In this document: piece by piece, positions 1 to 7,695 of the stretch | Position numbering within the stretch: position 1 is the stretch's first letter | How the letters are laid out: every line of letters starts with the position of its first letter | Assembly (NCBI GenBank): GCA_008015855.1 | Contig: SSGK01000032.1 | Span: 1-9,724, forward strand | Direction: 5' to 3' | Origin: Candidatus Altimarinota bacterium | Lineage (GTDB): Bacteria; Patescibacteriota; Gracilibacteria; BD1-5; UBA2023 | DNA length: 9,724 nt | Program-made: the position numbers and the translations under genes | Notes under the pieces: generated by a model | The model's input: only the letters and a program-made list of their open reading frames with translations | Database searches by the model: none | Told to the model about the DNA's origin: nothing

Positions 1-395
1 CTTTTGAAATGTAAGATTCGTCGGGAGCTTGAGGTAGTTATTTACTCATTTTTCATATCAGAAGTATCGTCCAAGGTCTTCGTTTGAAGATTGTCCACTT
101 GCAGAGAGGAGATCTGCTGATCCATCTTCGATTTTTTTCAATTCCTCTTATAAAAAATATCTCTGAATCGGGTTCACTCAAAACACAATCAATTCTTTGG
201 GGATCAGGAGGATATAAGACCTATGATCATGGGGTTATTTACTCAAAAGAGGAATTGAAAAAAATCGAAGATGGATCAGCAGATCTCCTCTCTGCAAGTG
301 GACAATCTTCAAACGAAGACCTTGGACGATACTTCTGATATGAAAAATGAGTAAATAACTACCTCAAGCTCCCGACGAATCTTACATTTCAAAAG
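1..395. repeat. Perfect 149-bp inverted repeat with 97-bp loop at the contig end
   Basis: Bases 1-149 are the exact reverse complement of 247-395 (position i pairs with 396-i), and I found no mismatch. The loop is 150-246. The right arm and the loop form one continuous coding frame with the downstream membrane protein, while the left arm is the same coding sequence on the opposite strand. Perfect identity, coding content and a position flush with the window edge all suggest a fold-back chimera, such as those made by multiple displacement amplification of single cells, or an assembly error. A real inverted duplication or a hairpin chromosome end is possible but less likely. Sequence to the left of about 150 should not be trusted as genomic context. 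Confidence 0.95.
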
Positions 396-1991
396 AATCA
401 ACCAGGAGAATTTACCGATATTACCTATATCTACCTCGCCCTCATTCCAGTTCTCTTCATCTTTCTTTTTTCACGAAATCATATATTCTCGATTGTAACG
501 CTCGCTGTCCTCTTTTCTGCATACACCTACTATTTTGGTTTTAATGATCCAACTGGTACCATTAATGCCCTCTTCGGCTTTTCAGGTGATACACTTACAA
601 CGAGTCAGGCGATTACTCGATATCTTGAAAGCTGGAATCTCCCAGAATGATACCTCATTATACTTGGTATATTCATATTCTGAGTAACTACTTTTGATCT
701 TCTTCTCACTCCAACAGAACGCAATAGAAAAATACGCGGTGTTGTTATTTTTACCGCATTCTATTCATTCATATTTGTTATATCCGCATTCGGAATTGTG
801 TGGTATGGAATTGCTGTGTACTTCTGTTTCCTTATTCTCATAGGATTCTCAGCTCTTTCTTTTACTACCTATACCGATGATGAAGAAAAGAATGAATGAC
901 TCATGACGGTAAAAATATTACTCAGTCTTGCTCTCTTTATCGTTGTAAATACTTATTTCATTCGTTCCACATTCCCACATGGATGGAACAATCTTCGTCA
1001 ATCAAGCTTTACAACCTTTAAGGCAGGAAAAATCGATCAAGAAACTGCCATTTTCGAATCCCATCCTGATTACCTTGAAACAATCGCTGCACTCAATCTC
1101 AAAGATCCAAAAACTACCATGGTAAAACTTCTTGAGGAAATCAATAATCCAATTCTTACAGCAATCCTTAAGAATGAACTTTCTGCGATTAACATCCTCC
1201 GATATTCACAATGAATTCAATATGGATGACAGGATCAAATATCTGCATTGATTGCAAATGGACTCAAGGCAGGACTCCTTACTGATGAGGCTATTAAAAA
1301 ATGACTCCCGACTCTTAAATCTGATACCGAAAAACTCCGAAAGAAGTTCTATAATACCGTTCTCTATCCATCAAAGGATATAGCAAATAACAGTGGTATC
1401 TACCGCATTGGAACATTCATGACTTACTTCATCTATAATAACATGTGGCGTTACTATGATGACAGCCTCGTTATTAACTTTGATAAATATTTCTACGATC
1501 CAACCCCAGAAACAACGGTTGAACGAATGAAGAGAATGGATGTAAACTTCTTCCTTACTGATCTCAATGCTGCTACTATCGATAAAGATCCTCGTCATAA
1601 TCTCACAAAACGTTTTGAAGAACTTCTCCTCACATTCCGTGCAAAAAATCTCGAACTCATTGATACGGATAGTCTCTGTCTTCGTCTTGCAGTAGATGAA
1701 TGGCATCGAGGAAATCTGACCGAAGATGCCTACCTAGCACTTGCAGGAGTAAACTATGAATCATATCCTGCATCTGGTGGTGTCATCTATCGCGGACAAA
1801 AACAAATCAATTGTTATAACTATATGATTGGTCTCATGCAGGCAAACAAGGTAACTCAAACTGATTACCCTTACCTCTTCCCAATCATGCAAGCAATTGG
1901 AACAAAGGAAAAACCTTCTCAAGATGAGATCGTACAGATTTTCCAACAATACGTAACACACGGTTGGTTTGCATTCTTCCGAATGAAATAA
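150..1991 (+). CDS. 3' part of a polytopic membrane protein, probable GT-C type glycosyltransferase (5' end missing)
   Basis: One frame runs from the repeat loop to TAA at 1989-1991 (about 613 residues visible) when TGA is read as Gly. In-frame TGA codons lie at 336, 348, 648, 681, 897, 1212, 1227 and 1302. The true start is lost, because upstream of 150 the sequence is the repeat's left arm. After a soluble stretch (about nt 150-415) come roughly six hydrophobic segments, near nt 420-477, 480-545, 648-705, 732-795, 795-855 and 903-960. A long soluble C-terminal domain (about 960-1990) follows. Motifs such as YRIGTF, FFLTDLNAATI and DPRH near 1400-1600 resemble, from memory, the C-terminal region of large PMT/STT3-like membrane glycosyltransferases of CPR bacteria. 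Such enzymes transfer sugar from a lipid carrier on the outer membrane face. The catalytic acidic loop would be in the missing N-terminal part, so the function is inferred. The gene ends in a strong terminator. Confidence 0.8.
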
Positions 1992-1995
1992 CAAC

Positions 1996-2032
1996 CATAT
2001 AAAAACTCCGAGAAAATCGGAGTTTTTATATG
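1996..2032 (+). terminator. Rho-independent terminator after the membrane protein gene
   Basis: A perfect 16-bp stem (1996-2011 with 2017-2032) encloses the 5-nt loop GAAAA. The stem core is ACTCCGA/TCGGAGT and its right arm contains a TTTTT run. It starts 4 nt after the stop codon of the membrane protein gene. Its right arm overlaps the -35 box of the next gene's promoter. Confidence 0.9.
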
Positions 2033-2058
2033 ACAAAATAATATATCTCTGCTATACT
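2030..2058 (+). promoter_or_regulatory. Sigma70-type promoter with extended -10 for the synthetase-like gene
   Basis: A -35 box ATGACA (2030-2035) is followed by a 17-bp spacer and the -10 box TATACT (2053-2058). TG at 2050-2051 gives an extended -10. The expected transcription start is near 2065, leaving a leader of about 15 nt before ATG at 2080. GGAG at 2059-2062 is about 17 nt from the ATG and would lie at or upstream of the transcript start, so it is not a useful ribosome binding site. Confidence 0.6.
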
Positions 2059-2079
2059 GGAGAAAATATCATTCATTCT

Positions 2080-3621
2080 ATGCTCAAACATACTCCTTAT
2101 ATCGTTTCAGAACCCCTCGAGGAAACAGAAAAGATGGATTCATTTCTAGAAGATATCCTAACAAATCTCTATCAGTTTTCACACTCAAGAAATGGACGAG
2201 AATATCTCACAATTCTCGATATCCTTCCCACCGAGAAACTCACCGAAGAGCGACTCTATGACATCATCTACTTTGTGCTTGTTATGCAGAGTACTTTTTG
2301 ATTCGAACGAGAACAAAACCTCTTTCAGAGTGATCTCCATGCAGCGCATACCAAAGAAGATAAACTCAAGGTACTTCGTAGACGACAAGAAAAATTCTTT
2401 CGTGAACAAAAGAATCAAAATAAGGCATTTGTACATATTAGTACCATCTGGGATATCACACCCGCAGTAAATGCGGTAACATTGACCCAATGATACAGTG
2501 ACAAGCGAATTGGTACAAAACCAGGAAATCTCAAATCATTTGTCGATTGGGTAGTGCAGATAGGGAAAAATAGTGAACTCACAGGGCTTACTAAAATCGT
2601 ACGTTGTACTTTTGCGAAGACTATTCTCAATACAGCACTTGCCCTCGATAGTGAGGCTATGGAGAAGGCAGATAAAGATGTTATGCAGGCACTCAAAAAA
2701 ATACGCGAACATAAGTGAGTCACTATTCTCGAAGAATCCTACGGAGAAATGCACTTTACCTATCAATGACTCGATCTCCATCATAAGCCAATTGCCTATA
2801 GTGGTATAGTAAAATATCGCCTCAAAGCACTTGAAAAAATTATCCTCAAGGAGTTTTCCAATCGAGAATATAAAAATGTAAGTGACATGAATGATCTCGG
2901 ATGAATTCGCGCTATTATTCATCCAGTATGAGCAGAATCACTCGATCAAGCAAATCGAACCCACGGTGCGAAGATGTTTGGAAATATCATATTTCCAAAA
3001 TGAGAACGGCTCGTGCGACAAAAGTGAGCATTTTTATCAAAGGATTCACTGGAAACCCTCCTTTCGAACGAAGGCTTCTCAGAAAGAGAATGAAGAAATA
3101 AACACTCTGTTGCCAAGTGACTTGAAAATATCTCAATCGTCTCATCAGAACGGAGTAATAGTGTGGAATTTCAGATGGAGGCACCCGGAAATATGGACTC
3201 TTACTTTCGATGAGCGGATTTTAATGATACAAAAAAACGGCTCTGCGCCGCAAATCGACAACTGGTTGTACTTTCTGTCAGCAATATCCTCCTCCGATTG
3301 CAACTCGATCTCCCCGAGGGATTTGATCCAAAAGTAGCCTTTGCTCACTTGATTCATGATAAAAAAATGCTCGTTGGACGCAGTCCTGATGGAACCATTG
3401 GTTTTATCATGGCGGATGTCTATACAGATGACTATAAAAAAGCCTATAAAGAGTATCCTTTTCGCCCCGTAGACGTGAATAAACATCCAGTCGACAAAGA
3501 AATCAATACCCTCATAGATAGCCTTCTAAAGAACCGAACATATATCCGTGCTCGAAGTGAGATGAAAGAACGTATCCAATCAGCACTAACGGTGCTATCC
3601 AATTTCTCTTGGAAGAAATAA
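2080..3621 (+). CDS. 513-aa protein with a divergent RelA/SpoT-like nucleotidyltransferase core
   Basis: With TGA read as Gly the frame is open from ATG at 2080 to TAA at 3619-3621. Eleven TGA codons (2299, 2491, 2716, 2767, 2902, 2929, 3001, 3025, 3091, 3118, 3211) supply 11 of about 27 glycines. The standard code would make it look like a frameshifted pseudogene. Residues 246-277 fit the start of the (p)ppGpp synthetase fold: R247-x-K249-x7-K257, the spacing of the ATP-binding basic residues in Rel enzymes, then D272-L-G-G-I-R277, matching the metal-binding Asp motif. VEFQM at 362-366 resembles the second acidic motif (VEhQIRT). The usual GYQSxH motif with its guanine-stacking Tyr is not evident, and the gap between the acidic residues is about 30 residues longer than usual. 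No HDxxED hydrolase domain, TGS or ACT domain is recognisable. Residues 1-240 are charged, probably helical and unassigned. The enzyme may be a divergent alarmone-type synthetase or an inactive relative. The coding region is certain; the function is tentative. Its 3' end overlaps murI. Confidence 0.85.
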
Positions 3622-4293
3622 TCCTTTACGAAGGAGCCACGAATGAAAACGAAGTGCTGCCTCCTTTCCAGGATCAACAATATCTGGCAATGAATTTCCA
3701 TGAATTTCTTGCCAGATTTTTTCGACACTCTTTTCTACGTATGGATAATGGGTGCATCAGAGTATTATCGCCTCTCTATCAGGAGATAAACGAGAAATAG
3801 CCCCACGTAATAATACATCTACTTCACCCCCTTCTTTTTTCCCTGCTTCTATCAAATCCACTAATCCTGGTATTCATACCTCCTCGATATGAATCGTATT
3901 ATCGAGAATATGTACTCGCTCTTTATAAGCACGGATACGAACGGTCGCATCGGTTGCAAGCACTCCAACTTTTTTATATCACTGTTCTACCACATGTTCT
4001 GCTCAAGGAATCGTTACCCCGAGGATATGACGTTCTGGATAGATTTCCTGCTGCAGCCATCTAAGAGCATGTACACTTGCGGTATTGCAAGCGAGAATTA
4101 CAACGGTTGCTCCACGAGCAAAAAGTCGATCCACTCATTGTTTTGTAAGGATTCGAATATCTTCTGATTCTCGATTTCAATACGGACAATGAATCGAATC
4201 ATGTTCAAAAATCATAGGAATATCAGGAAATTGCTTCTGAAATTCATCCATCACAAGAAGTCCACCGATGCCACTATCAAAGAATCAAATCAT
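3595..4293 (-). CDS. murI: Glutamate racemase
   Basis: This cofactor-independent racemase interconverts L- and D-glutamate in the cytoplasm and supplies D-Glu for peptidoglycan stem peptides. The 232-aa protein begins MIGFFDSGIGG, where D6 and S7 match the conserved N-terminal motif. CPYGNR lies at 36-41, the first catalytic Cys is in ACNTAS (C69), the second is in GCTHYP (C180, with H182), and DPG is at 207-209. Seven glycines, including G39 of CPYG and G179 of GCTHYP, are TGA codons, which directly supports UGA=Gly. The start is fixed because the FDSG motif is at residue 5 and no other start codon lies between it and an in-frame TAG 36 nt upstream. It is somewhat shorter than typical family members (about 250-285 aa). 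It stops at TAG, 27 bp inside the convergent upstream gene. It lies downstream of secD in the same direction, but with a terminator hairpin directly before its start. Confidence 0.95.
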
Positions 4294-4332
4294 AGAAAGA
4301 AAAAAATAGCAGCAGATACTCTGCTGCTATTT
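4294..4332 (-). terminator. Terminator between secD and murI
   Basis: A 12-bp perfect stem, AAATAGCAGCAG (4304-4315) with CTGCTGCTATTT (4321-4332), has a 5-nt loop and, on the minus strand, is followed by a T-rich tail (TTTTCTTTCT, 4303-4294). It lies 10 nt after the secD stop. The murI ATG follows the T tail immediately, so murI needs read-through, antitermination or another promoter. Confidence 0.85.
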
Positions 4333-4342
4333 GCCATATGAA

Positions 4343-6091
4343 TTACTTATGAAGACCAATAAAGAAATTTGCTTGTTTTGCTGTAAGATTTCTTCCAGCA
4401 AATGCGATAAGAATACGACTTACCCACATAGCAGTAAAAAGAGAGAGAACGATACCAAGTCCGAGCATAAATCCAAATCCCTTAATAAGTGAGATACCAA
4501 ATATATAGAGGATAATAGCAGAAGTGAGGGATGTAATGTGTGAATCCCAGATTGCTGACCAAGATTTTGCAAAACCAACTTGAATTGCCTTTTCCATAGA
4601 ATCTCCAGAACGAAGAGCTTCCTTCATGCGTTCGAAGATAAGGATATTTGCATCGATCGCAAGCCCGATAGAGAGGATAACTCCGGCAATAGAAGCAAGT
4701 GTAAGAACGATTCCAAAGAACTTAACGAGAGCAATAAGAAGTACTGCATAGATAACGAGTGCAAGTCCAGCAAGAAGTCCTCCAATATGATAGAAATACA
4801 TAAGGAATACGATGATAGCCGCGAGTCCGATAAGACCTGCATAGAGGATTACTGAAAGTGAATCAGCTCCAATTTTTGCATCGATGGTTCGTTCACTTGT
4901 AAGGTAGATTGGAGCAGGAACGATACCAGTGTTGATATTGTTTGCAAGAAGTTTTGCTTCTTCGATTCCGTAGTTACCAGTAATAACAGCACGTCCATCA
5001 GTAATCTTTGCTTGAACTGTTGGAGCAGTAAGGAGGGTTCCTCCTACATAGATAGCAATTGGCTTACCAATAAGACGAGATGTAAGGTCTCCGAAGATAC
5101 GAGTTCCTTCTGCATTGAAGAGAAGTTGAACCTGTGGGGCACCAAAATCTGAAAATACTACACTCGCTCGCTCAAGATACTTGTCATTCAATACCTTTCC
5201 ATCAGCCGTCTTTGCAGGTGCCCAAGCACTTGGACTCTCACTTACAAAAATAAATTCATAGTCATAGTGTTTTTCTTTTTCCGTTGTTCCTCCTGTTCCA
5301 GTAAATTTCTCAACTTCATTCATACCCTTCAGAAGGACGATAGTATATCCTGCCTCCCCTTCAACAACATTTCCACTCATATCATATGCCGGTGAACGAT
5401 GGGTTGTTACCACTTCTGTTTGATGTGGAAATTGAGTAATCGATTCAATTCCTGGAAATTCTGCTTCTACTGGGAGAGATCCGCTTCCAGCACTGTAGAG
5501 AACATTCTCATATCCATCGCGGTATTTTGCACCCGCAACTGAGAATGAAAGTCCACCCTTAATATCAGACAATGCCTTTTCAGCAAGTGCCTTTCGTTCA
5601 GCCTTATCCGCCTCAGTAATTACTGACTTTTGTTCACGGAACTCAAGTTGTACTACCTTTCCGATTGTCTCCTTCGCACGTACGATATCTTCTGCATTTC
5701 GAAGTTTCTTTTCTTCTGCTGTTAATCCATCATAGTTCTTAGTAGGAATCTGTACGATAATATGTGCCTCATTTGGACCATAGTTTGCTGTCTGAATCGT
5801 TGGCTCAGCAAGACCAAGGCTATTTACACGACGTTCTACGACTGACTTGATACCTTCGATAATATTCTTTGTCTCAAGAGCTGCGTTCTGACCCGTTCCA
5901 ACTGTAACATTATCGAGGTCCACCTTGTAATCAAGTTCCACACCACCATGGAGATCAAGACAAAGCTTGTAATCCTCCATAAATGCAGGAATTGGAAATT
6001 CGTATCCGATTGATTTCCAAGGGAAAATATAAAGACTCGCTACAAGTGTAAGGATAACAATAAACCAAACACGACTCTGAAGTTTCTTCAT
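4343..6091 (-). CDS. secD: Protein translocase subunit SecD
   Basis: SecD is part of the SecDF complex, an RND-type proton-driven membrane protein that assists late steps of SecYEG protein export. The 582-aa protein has an N-terminal membrane segment (about 8-25) and the DLHGG motif of the first periplasmic region (46-50). A region with ERRVNSLGLAEPTIQ follows (86-100). A second periplasmic part with FGAPQVQLLFNAEGT (316-330) leads to LANNINTGIVPAPI (382-395). Five C-terminal membrane segments lie between about 411 and 565 and carry the signatures GLAIDANILIFERMKE (476-491) and the ITSLTSAIILYIFG region (519-532), with KGFGFMLGLG after it. The length and motif order are normal for SecD. None of its roughly 53 glycines is TGA, unlike its neighbours. 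No secF follows; the next gene downstream is murI. There is no Shine-Dalgarno sequence before ATG at 6091. Confidence 0.97.
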   Translation of the reverse strand: MKKLQSRVWFIVILTLVASLYIFPWKSIGYEFPIPAFMEDYKLCLDLHGGVELDYKVDLDNVTVGTGQNAALETKNIIEGIKSVVERRVNSLGLAEPTIQTANYGPNEAHIIVQIPTKNYDGLTAEEKKLRNAEDIVRAKETIGKVVQLEFREQKSVITEADKAERKALAEKALSDIKGGLSFSVAGAKYRDGYENVLYSAGSGSLPVEAEFPGIESITQFPHQTEVVTTHRSPAYDMSGNVVEGEAGYTIVLLKGMNEVEKFTGTGGTTEKEKHYDYEFIFVSESPSAWAPAKTADGKVLNDKYLERASVVFSDFGAPQVQLLFNAEGTRIFGDLTSRLIGKPIAIYVGGTLLTAPTVQAKITDGRAVITGNYGIEEAKLLANNINTGIVPAPIYLTSERTIDAKIGADSLSVILYAGLIGLAAIIVFLMYFYHIGGLLAGLALVIYAVLLIALVKFFGIVLTLASIAGVILSIGLAIDANILIFERMKEALRSGDSMEKAIQVGFAKSWSAIWDSHITSLTSAIILYIFGISLIKGFGFMLGLGIVLSLFTAMWVSRILIAFAGRNLTAKQANFFIGLHK

Positions 6092-6124
6092 ACAAAAGAA
6101 TAACTAACGAAATAATTCTTGCGG

Positions 6125-6152
6125 ATTATAAAAAAAAGTATGTGTTTTGCAA
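6125..6152 (-). promoter_or_regulatory. Promoter for secD
   Basis: On the minus strand a -35 box TTGCAA (6152-6147), a 16-bp spacer and a perfect -10 TATAAT (6130-6125) precede secD. The predicted start near 6118 gives a leader of about 27 nt. It is divergent from the HD-gene promoter, with the two -35 boxes about 15 bp apart. Confidence 0.55.
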
Positions 6153-6167
6153 ATGAAAAGACGTTTT

Positions 6168-6202
6168 TTGCAAGTTGAGAAAAAATATGATACAATGTAT
6201 CA
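6168..6202 (+). promoter_or_regulatory. Promoter for the HD-domain gene with an overlapping dyad
   Basis: The -35 TTGCAA (6168-6173), a 17-bp spacer and the -10 TACAAT (6191-6196) predict a start near 6203, about 18 nt before ATG at 6221. The dyad TGATAC-AAT-GTATCA (6188-6202) is centred on the -10 box and could be an operator, although no regulator is identifiable. Confidence 0.5.
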
Positions 6203-6220
6203 GATACCTATTTACACTCA

Positions 6221-6856
6221 ATGGACGGATTCATAGAACGCGCAAAAACATACTGTCTTGAGCTCCTCGAGCCATGCAAGGACTATCCATTCCACAACAT
6301 TCATCACACGATGAATGTATGGGTGCGTGCCCATGAGATAGGATTAGCAGAATGACTTACGGGTGAGGAATTAGAAAATCTTGAGATTGCTGCCCTATTC
6401 CATGATACTGGATTCAGCGGACAATACAGCAATAACGAGTTTATCGGTGCAAAGATTGCAAGTGAATGGCTCAGAAAAGAATGATTTCCCGAAAGTCGCA
6501 TCGAAATTATTCTCCATACCATCATGGCAACCGTGCTCTTCTCCCCTGTTCAAACTATTTCTGAGAAGATAATCCAAGATGCAGATCTCGATAACCTCGG
6601 TCGTGTCGATTCGTTCGATCGATCACTCGCACTCCTCACAGAGATGAGAACGGTCGGAAAAAAAGATATCAGTGATGAAGCTTTTTGGATATTCACCCAT
6701 GGACTCATCAGTAACTTTCATTTTCATACTCCATATGAACAAAAGCTCAGAAATGAACAACAAGAAAAGAATCGAGAAATCGTCGAAAAATATATTCTCC
6801 AAAACGGATGGAAATTACCGGAAAAAGTTATTCATGAAATCGCACATATAAAATAA
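6221..6856 (+). CDS. HD-domain metal-dependent phosphohydrolase
   Basis: A 211-aa soluble protein, continuous when TGA at 6353 and 6482 is read as Gly. The HD superfamily pattern is complete: FHNIHH (24-29), the paired metal ligands H61-D62 in ALFHDTGF, H99 in IILHT, and an Asp in QDADLDNLG (119-127). Proteins of this type hydrolyse phosphoester bonds of nucleotides or related compounds, with divalent metals bound by these His and Asp residues. The substrate cannot be read from the sequence. No extra sensor, GAF or membrane segment is present, so it is a stand-alone cytoplasmic domain. It is divergent from secD, has its own promoter, and ends at a terminator shared with the convergent gene. 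ATG 6221 is chosen because it is the first start after the promoter and keeps the first His motif; there is no Shine-Dalgarno sequence. Confidence 0.9.
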
Positions 6857-6881
6857 AATCTCTCAGGATATGAGAGATTTT
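6855..6881. terminator. Bidirectional terminator between the HD gene and the convergent 115-aa gene
   Basis: An 11-bp stem (6855-6865 with 6871-6881), core ATCTCTCA/TGAGAGAT with loop GGATA, is flanked by T-rich sequence in both directions: TTTTTT on the plus strand and TTTTATTTTA on the minus strand. It begins inside the HD gene's stop codon and ends just before the stop codon of the opposing gene. Confidence 0.85.
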
Positions 6882-7229
6882 TTAGATGCCGAGTTTTTGT
6901 ATCTTATTTCGAGAGAGAACGAGTGTTCCAGCGAGTGAGTATTCAATCACCTGATTTCAGAGAAAAAGAAGGATCTCTTTCTTTTCTCGTGGATGGACAT
7001 ACTGCGGAAGGAGTACAAAGAAATTTCGATTTTGATTTTTTGCGAGAGAGAGGAGTGTCTCAATCTGAGCGAGAGTTACTCCTGGATTATATACAACAAT
7101 CTCTGCATCGGGAAAACGTTCTTTGAGAGATTCTCGAAATACGGAAAAACTCATTGAATATGCCTTCCGAAAAGAAGCGCCTTCGGTAACGGGAAATGTA
7201 TCAGCGATAACTGAATCCGTAAAAGACAT
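6882..7229 (-). CDS. 115-aa protein of unknown function
   Basis: The frame runs from ATG at 7229 to TAA at 6884-6882, reading TGA at 6959-6957 as Gly. With the standard code it would stop 25 codons early. I do not recognise the family. The visible pattern is a charged N-terminal part, then alternating hydrophobic strands and helices (DAEIVVYNPG at about 41-50, NFFVLLPQ near 69-76, GTLVLSRN near the C-terminus). This suggests a small alpha/beta domain and faintly recalls the C-terminal domain of glycoside hydrolase family 3, but that is too weak to name. No signal peptide or membrane segment is seen. It starts 11 nt after the stop of the lipoprotein gene and is probably co-transcribed with it. 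Confidence 0.75.
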
Positions 7230-7240
7230 AGAAAAATAAC

Positions 7241-7528
7241 TTAGTATCCGCGAATATCACGGTGATTACAACTGATTCCTTGGCGTTGCACGAGCTTTCC
7301 ATCATAGACTCTATCTTCTACACAACGACGCTCTGAACGAAGATAATAGCGAATAACTTCTGTTTGTTTTCCCTTTGAATCGACAGAAATATTTCGAGCT
7401 GGTTCACGAGGAGTTGTCGCACAACCACTTGCTACTGCAATTGTCACCGCAGCAATCAATGTACGAACCGAAGCTGGAAGCGCTGCAAGAGCTGATTCTG
7501 ACTGTATATCAGGCGTATGAAGTGCCAT
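7241..7528 (-). CDS. Small predicted lipoprotein
   Basis: A 95-aa protein with a hydrophobic segment (about 22-32) followed by a lipobox-like ASGC, in which C36 would be the lipidated residue after signal peptidase II cleavage. The stretch before the hydrophobic core is unusually long and has only one positive residue (R22), so export is likely but not certain. The mature part of about 60 residues is basic and has two further cysteines (in RRCVED and ISCNHR), which could form a disulfide outside the cytoplasm. No in-frame TGA occurs. Family unknown. It is the first gene of a likely two-gene minus-strand unit with the 115-aa protein. Confidence 0.75.
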   Translation of the reverse strand: MALHTPDIQSESALAALPASVRTLIAAVTIAVASGCATTPREPARNISVDSKGKQTEVIRYYLRSERRCVEDRVYDGKLVQRQGISCNHRDIRGY

Positions 7529-7549
7529 AAGAAAAAATTAAGAAATCTA

Positions 7550-7577
7550 ATAGTATAGAAGAGTATTCATTCGTCAA
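7550..7577 (-). promoter_or_regulatory. Possible promoter for the lipoprotein pair
   Basis: On the minus strand TTGACG (7577-7572) is followed after 16 bp by TACTAT (7555-7550). An overlapping TATACT (7557-7552) would give a 14-bp spacer. The predicted leader is short, about 15 nt. The match is moderate. Confidence 0.4.
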
Positions 7578-7667
7578 TATATCTCTTTCATTTTTCTTCT
7601 ATAATTATTCTTATATATTATTTTATAGTTTTGTCAATATTATTTTTTGAATTACCTCCAATTTTGT
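7558..7667. other. AT-rich intergenic segment
   Basis: Upstream of the chaperonin promoter this stretch has no open frame that looks coding. The 8-mer GTCAATAT occurs at 7573-7580 and again at 7633-7640. Several TATAAT-like words occur, as expected for this composition. I see nothing further that can be named. Confidence 0.5.
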
Positions 7668-7695
7668 TTGACTTAAAAATTAGCACGTATATAAT
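7668..7695 (+). promoter_or_regulatory. Promoter of the groES operon
   Basis: The -35 TTGACT (7668-7673), a 16-bp spacer and a perfect -10 TATAAT (7690-7695) lie upstream of groES. The predicted start near 7702 gives a leader of about 85 nt. The -10 sits in the centre of the CIRCE-like operator, so repressor binding would block RNA polymerase. Confidence 0.75.

Noticed and set aside
84..338. An 84-aa open frame starting in the left repeat arm
   Set aside because: Its first 22 codons are the reverse complement of the right arm and its last part is the membrane protein frame, so the frame is a product of the fold-back. It ends at TGA, which is sense here.
2891..3337. Plus-strand 148-codon frame overlapping the synthetase-like gene
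   Set aside because: It lies in another frame of a gene whose own frame is continuous under code 25 and carries motifs; it has no independent start signal.
2080..3621. Interpretation as a frameshifted or decayed pseudogene
   Set aside because: All apparent breaks are TGA codons in a single frame, and the same pattern occurs in murI with intact catalytic motifs.
3595..4293. TGA as selenocysteine or as tryptophan (code 4)
   Set aside because: The TGA positions fall on conserved glycines (CPYG, GCTHYP, VGPGK), no SECIS-like requirement could apply to so many sites, and Trp is encoded by TGG.
4580..4855. Plus-strand open frame of 91 codons inside secD
   Set aside because: It is antisense to well-conserved SecD membrane segments and its translation is low-complexity charged sequence.
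6923..7126. Plus-strand 67-codon frame
   Set aside because: Antisense to the 115-aa gene; it follows a terminator and has no promoter.
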